Shown here: positions 11,085 through 20,749 of the stretch, piece by piece | How the letters are laid out: each line of letters starts with the position of its first letter | How positions within the stretch are numbered: the stretch's first letter is position 1 | Source of the DNA: Neostapfia colusana | Taxonomy: Eukaryota > Streptophyta > Magnoliopsida > Poales > Poaceae | Assembly: GCA_030760725.1 (NCBI GenBank) | Contig: JASWHV010000013.1 | Span: 40,334,699-40,398,698, forward strand | Direction: 5' to 3' | DNA length: 64,000 nucleotides | The notes under the pieces: generated by a model | Seen by the model: the letters and a program-made list of their open reading frames with translations, nothing else | Databases searched by the model: none | What the model was told of the DNA's origin: nothing | Made by a program: the position numbers and the translations under genes

Positions 11085-11235
11085 TGTGACACCCTCATTT
11101 TTGGCTTCTGCATGTATTCATGTTTCATGTAGAGAAAACATTTTAAAAGAAGTGGGAACAGAGAAAGAATAAAAAAGATAGCCAAAAAGAGCAAAATCCA
11201 GTTCACCAAGAGCGCCGAAGACAACTCCCGCGGCC

Positions 11236-11850
11236 CGCTGGCCACGTGGCGCCTTCGGAGCTCATCTCCGCAAATGGGGAGAGGTCCACCACTAAACTGG
11301 CTACGTGGCAGGCTCGGGGCTCATCCCCGCAAAGGGGGAGAGGTCTGACCCCGTGGGACACGTGTTGCCCCTAGAGCTAGCCTCTGTGGAGAAGCGAGGC
11401 CAGCCCGCAGGACATGTGTCACCTTCGGAGATAGTCACCGTGGAAATCAGAGGACCAATCGCGCGGGATACGTATCGATCTCAGAGCTCACCTCCGAGAG
11501 GTCCGGTTCTATTGGACACGTGTCACCACCGGAGCTTACCTCCATGAGGTCCGTCACTGTTGGACACGTGTCAACCTCGGAGCTCGTCTCTGAGAAGAAA
11601 GGAAGTCTGACGCTGTTAGGACACGTGGCACGCCTGGAGCCACGTCCGAAGAGAGGGAAGGTCCGACACTGACACGTGGCTTGCGCAGAGCCACCTCCGA
11701 ATAGAGAGGAGGTCCCGACCGCCAGGATATGTGGCGGCACATGGAGCTCACCTGGGAAGGAGAGGGAGGTCTCGCTCGCTTGACACGCGGCACAATCGGA
11801 GCTCGTCTCTGCGGAAAGGGGGAGACCAGGCCCCGGTGGACACGTGGAGC
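11236..11850 (+). promoter_or_regulatory. Array of ~12 ACGTG (G-box/ABRE-like) motifs in the A U3 region
   Basis: Motifs lie near 11242 (CCACGTGGC), 11302, 11357, 11412, 11467, 11515 (GACACGTGTC), 11563 (GACACGTGTC), 11619, 11672, 11727, 11782 and 11838, spaced about 48-60 bp. Each sits in a degenerate module with a CGGAGCT-CACCTCCGAG part that can pair with itself. ACGTGTC/ACGTGGC is the core of the abscisic-acid response element bound by bZIP factors. Function here is inference from motif identity and position upstream of the TATA box. Confidence 0.7.
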
Positions 11851-12028
11851 TTCTGGAGCTCATCACCACGGAGGTAACGAGTTCTGGAGCGGTTTTTGAT
11901 TCTGTACTCGTGGAAATACCGGTACGGAGAGGAAACCGACATGAATTCCACAATGTTACCGCACTAAATCAACTAAGGATAAGTTGTTATGATTCAACGA
12001 CAATTTGAATAGGACTCTTATTCGAAGT

Positions 12029-12066
12029 CCAATCAGATTAGAACTCTTTCTTCCCGATTATAAATA
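12029..12066 (+). promoter_or_regulatory. A 5' LTR core promoter: CCAAT box and TATA box
   Basis: CCAAT at 12029-12033 and TATAAATA at 12059-12066 are separated by 25 bp and lie about 200 bp downstream of the ACGTG array. The same pair is kept in the 3' LTR (TATAAATA at 20204-20211) and in A-prime. Confidence 0.65.
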
Positions 12067-13603
12067 GAACCCAGTACCTTTGGCCAAAACCACGAACTTC
12101 TTTTCCAACTCCTGAGCCGATGACTTAGAGCCCTAGCCCCAGCTCGGCCGAGTAAATCCTTCGCCGGAGTTCGGTCGAAAGAGATCACCGGAAGAGATTC
12201 GCTACAATCTGTCTGATAGGAGAAGGACCTCGAGACCCAGGAGAACGTAAGGTAGGTCTTCAATACTGCCTTACGACATCGTCGCATTTTCTTTGCGTCT
12301 GTTCTTTGATTCCTTTCAAACAGAAACTTTTCATGGACAAATCACGTGTTGATCGGTCTGATCTAGTATCAAGATCATCGCCACGTCCACATTTGATCCG
12401 AACACCCCTGTTCATCATAAAACCCATGCAAACCATGCAAGAACACGTACAAACTGATTTAATGAAAACTGATCATAGGATAGCCTGCATATGCATCATC
12501 GCATCTAGTTAAAGTTTATGCATGATATTGATTGTTGTGAATCTTGTATGTGTGTGATCGCGTATAGAAGGACAAGCTCAGGGAGCCGTTTACGACGAGC
12601 TGCCACAACAAGGTTTCGAGATCTAAGAGCAACCGGAACCGCAAGAACAAGGCAAGTGCCCCTTGACCATATTGATCCTATGTTTTGGGAAACTATTTTG
12701 TTTTGCGAAAAGGTGTGTGTGCTGAGTCAAACATGATGGGAAACCCTTTTATAGGAGTTTACTAGTTTTGGTTAAACCACCCTTGTTGCCTGGAAAGTTT
12801 ATGAGTCGGGTATGGTTTTTACTTTTATGCTTCGCTGAGTCCACGGGATATGGGAAGCAAGATAGATGTGTCTAGCTAACTGCACTCGTAAGATTTATGA
12901 TAAACTGATGTTGTTAATGAACATGGATCGGAGGGAGATCTAGGCAAGCCTGGGTTTGTGAATGAGGTAGCAAGAGATGGTAGTTTACTTGCCGTAGATC
13001 TAAGGGCCGGTTCATGCGAGCACATGCTAGGATAACAGTGCCACCACAAGGCCAAGTTTGGGTGCGGCTTAGCTGAGTAATTAGGTAGGTTCTAGATTGT
13101 TATGGACCGTGGAAGGCGCGGGGAATGGGAGTCGAGTGAGGACTGCTCTGGGAACTGCATGGCACAAGAGGGGGCCAATGGGTGGGAGAATTGGAGATTC
13201 TAGCCTGCCGGTGAAACCTTAGTGAGTCCATACATCTAGTAGCCCCTTTGTAAAGGCTATTTTGTGATCTCTTGGCCATACACCGACGGTTGTGTACTGG
13301 TATAATGGAGGTTCTGCAGTCGCCGACGGGTGACGAAATCACAAACTTGTGGGTAAAGAGGTGCAAACTCTGCAGAGTCTAAAACTATCATGATAGCCGA
13401 GCTTACAGTCACGAGCGCCTGGCCAACTTCCATGATTAGTTGGGATGGTTATTGGCTATGGTTATTGGTTATGGTTTTGGATGGTTTGGTTTTCGTTTGG
13501 TTTTCGGGACTGTTGAGTCCGGGTGATAAGATTGGTTGCATGACTATTGAGTCATGGCAACGAGATTGGTCTCGGTGTGAGACGGAGTTGTTTATGAGAA
13601 GAA

Positions 13604-13665
13604 ATGGTAGCGAATACGAGATGGTATTCGTGAGATGGTAGCGAATACGAGAAGGTATTCGTGAG
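13604..13665 (+). repeat. 31-bp tandem duplication inside the A LTR
   Basis: Two adjacent 31-bp units (13604-13634 and 13635-13665) differ at one position. Each contains GCGAATAC and GTATTCG arms that can form a hairpin. The same pair is present in the 3' LTR near 58877-58938 with a few changes, so it predates insertion. Confidence 0.8.
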
Positions 13666-14256
13666 CAAGAATGAGGTTGACTAATGTCTGGTTGGAACAT
13701 GGAAGGTAATAAACATAATGGAGGTATGATTGGTATTTTAATACATGTTGGAATTACATTCACTTTAAGATAAGTTGTTGTTTTATCGTGGTTTTTGATA
13801 AATAACTTTGCTTTATGAAATGAGTCTTTTTATACCTACCTTGTTGTGAGCTACATATCATATTTTCCCGCACTTGCCGAGTACATCATTGTACTCAAAC
13901 TTGCATTATTCTTTCGTCATCAGCAACAGGAGAAGATTACTATGAAGACCAAGTGGACCATTAGGCATGTAATCTGTCCTCAACCTTGCCTGTGGGGATG
14001 GAGTAGAGATGGAGCCGCTGCTGCTTAGATTGCTTCCGCATTAGTTAGAAGACTTCCGCTGCTAGAATAAAGACTTCCGCCGTGAGCATGAGTCCAAGAC
14101 TCATGAGACATTGTAATAAACTCTGTTATTCGTGGTCATATATATTCTGAAATTCAGTTTGTGGATGATGTGTATATGTGTGATGAACATCCTGGGCACA
14201 CATATGCATCAGTTCTCGGTTCCGTGGTTTTCCACAGAATTGAGGGCGTCACAGAT

Positions 14257-14269
14257 TGGTATCAGAGCC
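14257..14269 (+). other. A primer binding site, with reiterated PBS-like sequence downstream
   Basis: TGGTATCAGAGCC is complementary to the tRNA-iMet 3' end, three bases after the LTR. The leader repeats the phrase CACAGATTGG near 14305, 14321 and 14435, and TGGTATCAGA recurs at 14311-14320. The leader 14270-14726 otherwise holds no gene. Confidence 0.93.
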
Positions 14270-14726
14270 ACAGATTGACGGTAGGTTATACGCTTAGATA
14301 GATCACAGATTGGTATCAGACACAGATTGGTAGCTAAGCCACGCTGACCATAGGATGCAAGCCTAGGATGCATAGATTGACCTTGCAACTACCTTGACAT
14401 AGGATACAGGCCTAGGAAAGGCCATAGTTAGATCACAGATTGGCAACACCCTAAGCCATATAGGACCCCCATTGAACAAGCCTTGAATAGGAGTTGTGTG
14501 AGCCCTTGTGATAATTGTTTGTGATTGTGTGCTTAGTGTGAGTTGTGGGACGTCTCAAAGTGTTGTCCATATCCACACATAAGTAGAAAAGAGGTGTGAG
14601 AGGCCTCGACACTTTTTCACATCCTCATATGGGCTAATATATATAGTGCAATCCACCTTGATGCATATAGTTAGGGGGATCCATCTAACCTTCTAACCTT
14701 CTATTCTATTTTGTTCTCTCTCACAG

Positions 14727-15647
14727 ATGGTGAGAGGAAACGCCGGCCGAAGGAACGTCCGTGACAACCAAGAGGATGGTCACGATGAAGTTCCTGTTAA
14801 CCCCGGAGCTGGTGAGAACAACCTGGAACGGCTGATGGCCATGCAGAACCAACTTATGCAAACCATGGTCCAAACTTTGGGTCAGTTGCAGGCTAACAAC
14901 AACAATCCTGTTCCGGCACCACCGCCACCACCATTGCCGGCTCATAACAGACTGGGAGAGTTCATGAGGACTCGACCACCCACCTTTGCTCAAGCTAATG
15001 ACCCCATGGAGGCCGACGACTGGCTGAAATCCATGGAGAAGAAGCTTGCCATTGTGCAGTGCAATGACCGAGAGAAGGTTCTTTTTGTGTCACACCAACT
15101 CATGGGAGCTTCCGCTGACTGGTGGGATGCCCTATGCAACGCTCATGTCGACCCAGAGACGATCACTTGGACTGAGTTCAAGGAGAGTTTCCGCTCTCAT
15201 TACATCCCTGCTGGTGTAATGATGCTCAAGAGACAGGAGTTTGAAGGTCTCCGCCAAGGACAGAGAAGCATGAATGAGTATCTCAACAAGTTCACGCAAC
15301 TGTCCCGGTATGCCCCTGAAGATGTCAACTCGGACCAACGGAAGAAGTACCTGTTCATGAGAGGGTTGAACAATGAGATCCAGGTTCAGCCCCTCAACAA
15401 TAACTACGTGAGCTTCCAGAAGCTGGTTGACAAGGCTATAGTGATTGAAAGCAAGATCCGAGAGATCGAGCGAGAGTGCAAGAGGAGGATGCCATACCAG
15501 CCTCAAGGGAGCAACATACGACCTCGGTACATGCCCCCAGCTGCACCGCAGTATGGATCGACAGCTCCTGCATACCGCCCTAGTCAGCCACCACAGCAAC
15601 GACCCGTTGCACAAGCACCTCGTGTGCCTTTGCCTCCTGTGCCCTGA
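14727..15647 (+). pseudogene. gag: A Gag N-terminal and capsid region (306 aa to a premature stop)
   Basis: The ATG at 14727 follows the leader and opens a frame with a short basic N-terminus, an MQNQLMQTMVQTLGQLQ helix and a Pro-rich stretch. The capsid domain is around residues 70-250 (ADDWLKSMEKKLAIVQ, HQLMGASADWW, MNEYLNKFTQLSRYAPEDV). A TGA at 15645-15647 interrupts the frame in the Pro-rich linker before the zinc knuckle. The next codons continue in the same frame, so this is a nonsense change rather than a natural gag end. The product would be the particle protein without its RNA-binding knuckle. It is closely similar in layout to Z Gag but clearly diverged in sequence. Confidence 0.9.
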
Positions 15648-17198
15648 CCCAACGTGGGCGCTCCTGTTCAAAACCCCCGCCCCAACGTACCTGCTGCCGT
15701 AGGCAACAGGGCATGCTTTGCATGCGGGGAAACAGGACACTTCGCGAGCCAGTGCCCGAGGAGAGGTCCTGGACAGCAAGGCAACAAGCCCAAGCAGAAC
15801 CCGCGACCGAACAGAGGGGACAATCAAGGGAACCGTGGACAGCAGAACTATGCTCGCGGCAACGTGAACCATGTCTCTGCTGAGGAAGCACAACAGGCTG
15901 AGGACGTCGTAATTGGTATGTTCTTTGCCAACTCCTACCCAGCCACCATCTTATTTGATTCTGGAGCATCACATTCCTTCATATCATCCAAGTATGTTGC
16001 CAAGCATAATCTACCCATATCACACTTGAGTTGTACTATGTTGGTTAGTTCTCCCGGTGGAGAGATGAGGACTAATATAGTATGTCCGAAAGTAAGCCTT
16101 AAAATAAGGGGGGTAGACTTCCTTGCTGACCTGATTGTCTTGGATTCCCAAGGGCTTGACATAATACTCAGGATGGATTGGTTAAGCAAGCACAACGGAG
16201 TAATCCAATGTGCTGAGAGGAGCGTGCAGTTGACAAACGAGCACGGTATCCGTATCGAGTTTGAGTCAGCCCAACAAACAACCAAGAAGGCAATTTTGAA
16301 CCATGTCGAAGGAGCAACATTGGACAGCATTCTAGTGGTTCAAGAATTCTTGGACGTGTTCCCGGAAGAGCTTCCAGGTATGCCACCTGACCGGAACATT
16401 GAGTTTGCCATTGATTTGGTACCCGGAACTGCACCCATAGCAAAGAGACCCTATAGGATGCCCACCAATGAACTAGTGGAACTCAAGAAGCAAATTCAGG
16501 AGCAGTTGGAGAAGGGTTTTATATGTCCAAGCTCGTCACCATGGGGAGCTCCCGTGCTCTTCGTAGACAAGAAGGATGGGACCCAAAGGATGTGCGTGGA
16601 CTATAGGTCTCTCAATGAGGTGACAATCAAGAACAAATACCCTCTGCCCCGTATAGAGGACCTATTCAACCAAATGAAAGGAGCCCGAGTGTTCTCTAAG
16701 ATTGATCTTCGGTCGGGATACTTCCAGCTGAAGATTAAGCCCTCCGATATACCCAAGACTGCCTTTCGAACACGGTATGGTTCGTATGAATATACCGTCA
16801 TGTCTTTTGGGTTAACAAATGCACCCGCATACTTCATGTACCTTACGAACAAGGTTTTCATGGAGTACTTGGATACGTTCGTCGTAGTTTTTATCGACGA
16901 CATTATGGTGTATTCCAAAAGTGAGGGGGAGCATGAAGAACATTTGAGATTGACCTTGCAGAAAATGCGCGAGCATCAATTGTATGCCAAGCTTAACAAG
17001 TGTCAATTTTGGCTAAAGGAGATATCGTTCCTAGGCCACATTATCTCCAAGGAAGGAGTATTGGTTGATCCCGGAAAAGTGGGAGATGTTCTGAAGTGGA
17101 ACCAAACGCAAAACGTGAGGGATATTCGGAGCTTTCTTGGGATGGCTGGATACTACCGGCGCTTCATCAAGGACTTCTCTAAGATAGGAAACCTATGA
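15648..17198 (+). pseudogene. pol: A zinc knuckle, protease and reverse transcriptase
   Basis: Same frame as gag, directly after its stop. A CCHC knuckle (CFACGETGHFASQC) is encoded at about 15718-15760. The aspartic protease has DSG in ILFDSGASHSFIS (about 15950-15985). RT begins near EFLDVFPEELPGMPPDRN (about 16345) and contains SSPWGAPVLF, DYRSLNEVTIKNKYPLPR, IDLRSGYFQLKI and the catalytic VFIDDIMVYS (about 16889). The frame stops at 17196-17198 because a base is missing just upstream, around 17185-17192, where the RT thumb meets the RNase H connection. In the protease segment the usual ILGMDW reads ILRMDW, a change in a conserved Gly that may itself be damaging. Confidence 0.9.
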
Positions 17199-18475
17199 CG
17201 GAGTTGCTAATGAAGGGAAAAGTGTTCCAGTGGACATCAGCGTGCCAAGAGAGCTTTGAGGAACTTAAGAAAAGGCTAACTACAGCGCCGATTTTGGTAT
17301 TGCCGGACGTAAGCAAGAGCTTAGACATATATTGTGACGCATCCAGACAAGGGCTCGGATGTGCGCTCATGCAAGAAGGACAAGTGGTAGCTTATGCCCC
17401 ACGACAATTAAAGAAGCACGAGCTTAATTATCCTACACATGACTTGGAGCTAGCAGCAGTAGTGCATGCATTGAAGATATGGAGACATTATATCCTTGGT
17501 CATCGATGTGAGATCTATACGGATCATAAAAGCCTCATGTACATATTTACACAAACGGAGGTGAATTTGAGGCAACGTCGATGGTTGGAACTCATCAAGG
17601 ATTATGATGTTGGAATCAACTACCACCCTGGAAGGGCCAATGTAGTAGATGATGTATTGAGCCGGAAGGGAGCATGTCACCAACTCACGGTTCGGGAGCT
17701 ACCACCCGAACTACGCAAGGAGTTCGAACGGTTACACCTCGGATTCTTGAACAACATGGAAGTGATGGAAATCCACTCTTCATTGGAGCAAGAGATAAGA
17801 GATGACCAAGCAACGGATGAGGAGATCAAGGAAAGGACCCGACAAGGAATAGAGAAGGATTTCAAACAAGATGAGAAGGGTACGCTTTGGCTAGGAAAAA
17901 GGATTTGTGTGCCTGACGTGAAGCACATCCGCAACATGATATTAAAAGAGGCACATGATTCACCTTATTCCATACATCCCGGAAGTACCAAAATGTACAA
18001 GGACTTGAAAACTTGTTATTGGTGGGATGGTATGAAAAGGGACATAGCCGAATATGTTGCCCTATGCGACACATGCCAACGGGTGAAGGCCGAACATCAA
18101 AGACCCGCTGGCTTGTTGCAACCCTTGAAGGTACCCGAGTGGAAGTGGGAGGACATCAGTGTGGATTTCATCGTCGGATTGCCACGTACTCAGTCGGGTT
18201 ATGACTCCATCTTGGTTATCGTGGACCGATTGACGAAAACAGCCCATTTTCTCCCTGTAAGGACCAAGTACAACGTTGCACAATTAGCCAAGTTGTACAT
18301 GGAGCAGATCGTGTGCCGTCATGGAGTCCCGAAGAGGATAGTCTCAGATCGGGGTTCTCAGTTTACCTCTAGATTTTGGAGGAAGCTGCAGAAAGCTATG
18401 GGTACACGAGTGGATTTTAGCTCCGCCTATCACCCACAAACCGATGGACAAACCAAATTTTGGAGGACATGTTGA
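17195..18475 (+). pseudogene. pol: A RNase H and integrase N-terminal and core domains
   Basis: The frame is shifted relative to RT. RNase H shows YCDASRQGLGCALMQEG, THDLELAAVVHALKIWRHYI and YTDHKSLMYIF; the closing motif reads VVDDVLSRK, where sister elements have VVADALSRK. Integrase has an HHCC zinc domain (H...H in ILKEAHDSPYSIHPGS, C..C in CDTCQRVK) and a core with DFIVGLP and SDRGSQFTS, giving the first two catalytic Asp. The frame ends at 18475, just after YHPQTDGQT. About 13 bases are missing there relative to the aligned B integrase, and this removes the position of the third catalytic acid (Glu). Integrase would insert the cDNA; this copy cannot make an intact enzyme. Confidence 0.9.
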
Positions 18476-19218
18476 GAGCTTGCGCCTCGAAACATGGGCG
18501 TAGTTGGGATAGGAGTTTACCGTATGCCGAATTCTCCTATAACAACAGCTATCAAGCTAGCTTGAAAATGTCGCCGTTTGAAGCATTGTACCGTAGACGG
18601 TGTAGAACGCCGCTGTTCTGGAATGAGACAAGAGAGAACCAGGTGTTTGAACCCGAAGTACTACAAGAAGCTGAAAAGCAAGTCCAAACGATACGGGAGA
18701 ACTTAAAGGCTGCTCAGTCACGACAGAAAGGCTATGCGGATAATAGGCGAAGGAAGTTGACTTTCGAAGTAGGAGACTTCGCATACCTTAAGGTATCGCC
18801 TATCCGAGGCCAACGACGTTTCAACGTCAAAGGCAAGCTAGCACCTCGCTACATTGGACCATTTAAGATTTTGGACAAGCGAGGAGAAGTAGCCTATCAA
18901 CTGGAGCTCCCAACATATCTCTCCAACGTACATGACGTGTTTCATGTATCCCAGCTCAAGAAGTGCTTGAGAGTACCAGAGGAACAAGTACCAATGGAAG
19001 AGCTTGAACTTCAAGAGGACCTAACTTATGCGGGGCACCCTGTCCGAATTTTGGACGTAAGGGAAAGGGTCACAAGAAACAAAGTGATCCGATGGTGCAA
19101 GGTACAATGGAGCCATCACACCGAAGCTGAAGCCACATGGGAGCGTGAAGAAGACATCAAGGCAGAATTCCCTCATCTTTTCTCTACTAACGAATCTCGA
19201 GGGCGAGATTCAATTTAA
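18460..19218 (+). pseudogene. pol: A integrase C-terminal region with chromodomain-like tail
   Basis: This frame takes up the integrase after the 13-base deletion (LRACASKHGRSWDRSLPYAE, FSYNNSYQASLKMSPFEALY). The GPY/F-like module follows (KGKLAPRYIGPFKILDKRG, VAYQLELP, VHDVFHVSQLKKCL). The last ~60 residues (YAGHPVRILDVRERVTRNK, IRWCKVQWSHHTEAEATWE) have the aromatic and W-x-x-H-x-x-x-E-A-T-W pattern of a chromovirus chromodomain, which in this group is thought to guide insertion to heterochromatin. It ends in a stop just before the PPT. Confidence 0.9.
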
Positions 19219-19229
19219 GGGGGTAGATT
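19215..19229 (+). other. A polypurine tract
   Basis: TTAAGGGGGTAGATT directly precedes the 3' LTR start at 19230. Its position and G-rich core identify it as the plus-strand primer site. Confidence 0.85.
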
Positions 19230-20749
19230 TGTGACACCCTCATTTTTTGGCTTCTGCATGTATTCATGTTTCATGTAGAGAAAACATTTTAAAAGAAGTG
19301 GGAACAGAGAAAGAATAAAAAAGATAGCCAAAAAGAGCAAAATCCAGTTCACCAAGAGCACCGAAGACAACTCCCCCAGCCCGCTGGCCACGTAGCTCCT
19401 TCGGTGCTCATCTCTGCAAATGGGGAGAGGTCCACCACTAAACTGGCTAGGTGGCAGGCTCGGGGCTCATCCCCGCAAAAGGGGAGAGGTCCGAACCCGT
19501 GGGACACGTGTTGCCCCCGGAGCTAGCCTCTGCGGAGAAGCGAGGCCAGCCCGCAGGAGATGTGTCACCTTCGGAGCTAGTCACTGCAGAAATCAGAGGA
19601 CCAATCGCGCGGGATATGTATCGATCTCGGAGCTCACCTCCGAGAGGTCCCATTCTATTGGACACGTGTCGCCACCGGAGCTTATCTCCGGGAGGTCCGT
19701 CACTGTTGGACACGTGTCAACCTCGGAGCTCGTCTCTGAGAAGAAAGGAAGTCTGACGCTGTTAGGACACGTGGCACACTCGGAGCCACCTCCGAAGAGA
19801 GGGAAGGTCTGGCAATGACACGTAGCATGCGCGGAGCCACCTCCGAATAGAGAGGAGGTCCCGACCGCCAGGATACGTGGCGCACGCAGAGCTCACCTCC
19901 GAAGGAGAGGAAGGTCTCGCTCTCTTGACACGCGGCACAACCGGACCTCATCTCTGCGGTAAGGGGGAGACCAGGCCTCGGTGGACATGTGGAGCTTCCG
20001 GAGCTCATCACCACGGAGGTAACGAGTTCTGGAGCGGTTTTTGATTCTGTACGCGTGGAAGTACCGGTACGGAGAGGAAACCGACATGAATTCCAATATG
20101 TTACCGCACTAAATCAACTAAGGATAAGTTGTTAAGATTCAATGACAATTTGAATAGGACTCTTATTCAAAGTCCAATCAGATTAGAACTCTTTCTTCCC
20201 GATTATAAATAGAACCCAGAACATTTGGCCGAAACCACGAACATCTTTTCTAACTCCTGAGCCGACGACTTAGAGCCCTAGCCCCAGCTCGCCGAGTAAA
20301 TCCTTCACCGGAGTTCGGTCGAAAGAGATCACCGGAAGAGAGCCCCTACGATCTGTCTGATAGGAGAAGGACCTCGAGACCCAGAAGAACGTAAGGTAGG
20401 TCTTCAATACTGCCTTACGACATCGTCGCATTTTCTTTGCGTCTGTTCTTTGATTCCTTTCAAACAGAAACTTTTCATGGACAAATCACGTGTTGATCGG
20501 TCTGATCTAGAGTCAAGATCATCGCCACGTCCACATTTGATCCGAACACCCCTGTTCATCATAAAACCCATGCAAACCATGCAAGAACACGTACAAACTG
20601 ATCTAATGAAAACTGATCATAGGATAGCCTGCATATGCATCATCGTATCTAGTTAAAGTTTGTGCATGATATTGATTGTTGTGAATCTTGTATGTGTGTG
20701 ATCGCGTATAGAAGGACAAGCTCAGGGAGCCGTTTACGACGAGCTGCCA
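19230..20749 (+). repeat. A 3' LTR, left part (interrupted by B)
   Basis: It matches the 5' LTR from 11085 onward, including the ACGTG array (about 19380-20000), CCAAT and TATA boxes (TATAAATA at 20204-20211). Its last five bases TGCCA (20745-20749) are the left target duplication of B. It continues at 57871. Confidence 0.95.
20745..20749 (+). repeat. Target site duplication of B, left copy (TGCCA)
   Basis: TGCCA at 20745-20749 is repeated at 57871-57875, right after the last LTR of B. The uninterrupted 5' LTR of A has a single TGCCA at this place (near 12595). Confidence 0.95.

Larger units (their letters stand above)
11085..14253 (+). repeat. A 5' LTR (3169 bp)
   Basis: It starts TGTGACACCCTC and ends GAGGGCGTCACA immediately before the PBS. 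From the 5' end it holds an AT-rich start, the ACGTG array (11236-11850), CCAAT and TATA boxes near 12029-12066, a long transcribed portion with low-complexity GGTTATTGG-like sequence (13440-13500), a 31-bp tandem repeat (13604-13665) and the U5 end. Frames across the array are repeat artefacts. Confidence 0.95.

Noticed and set aside
10648..11953. Several 80-168 codon frames around the A LTR boundary
   Set aside because: They run through ACGTG-module repeats on both strands, cross the element border, and carry no domain.
14257..14320. Possible tRNA-Met gene
   Set aside because: Only the 3'-end complement of the tRNA is present (a PBS); no cloverleaf is seen.
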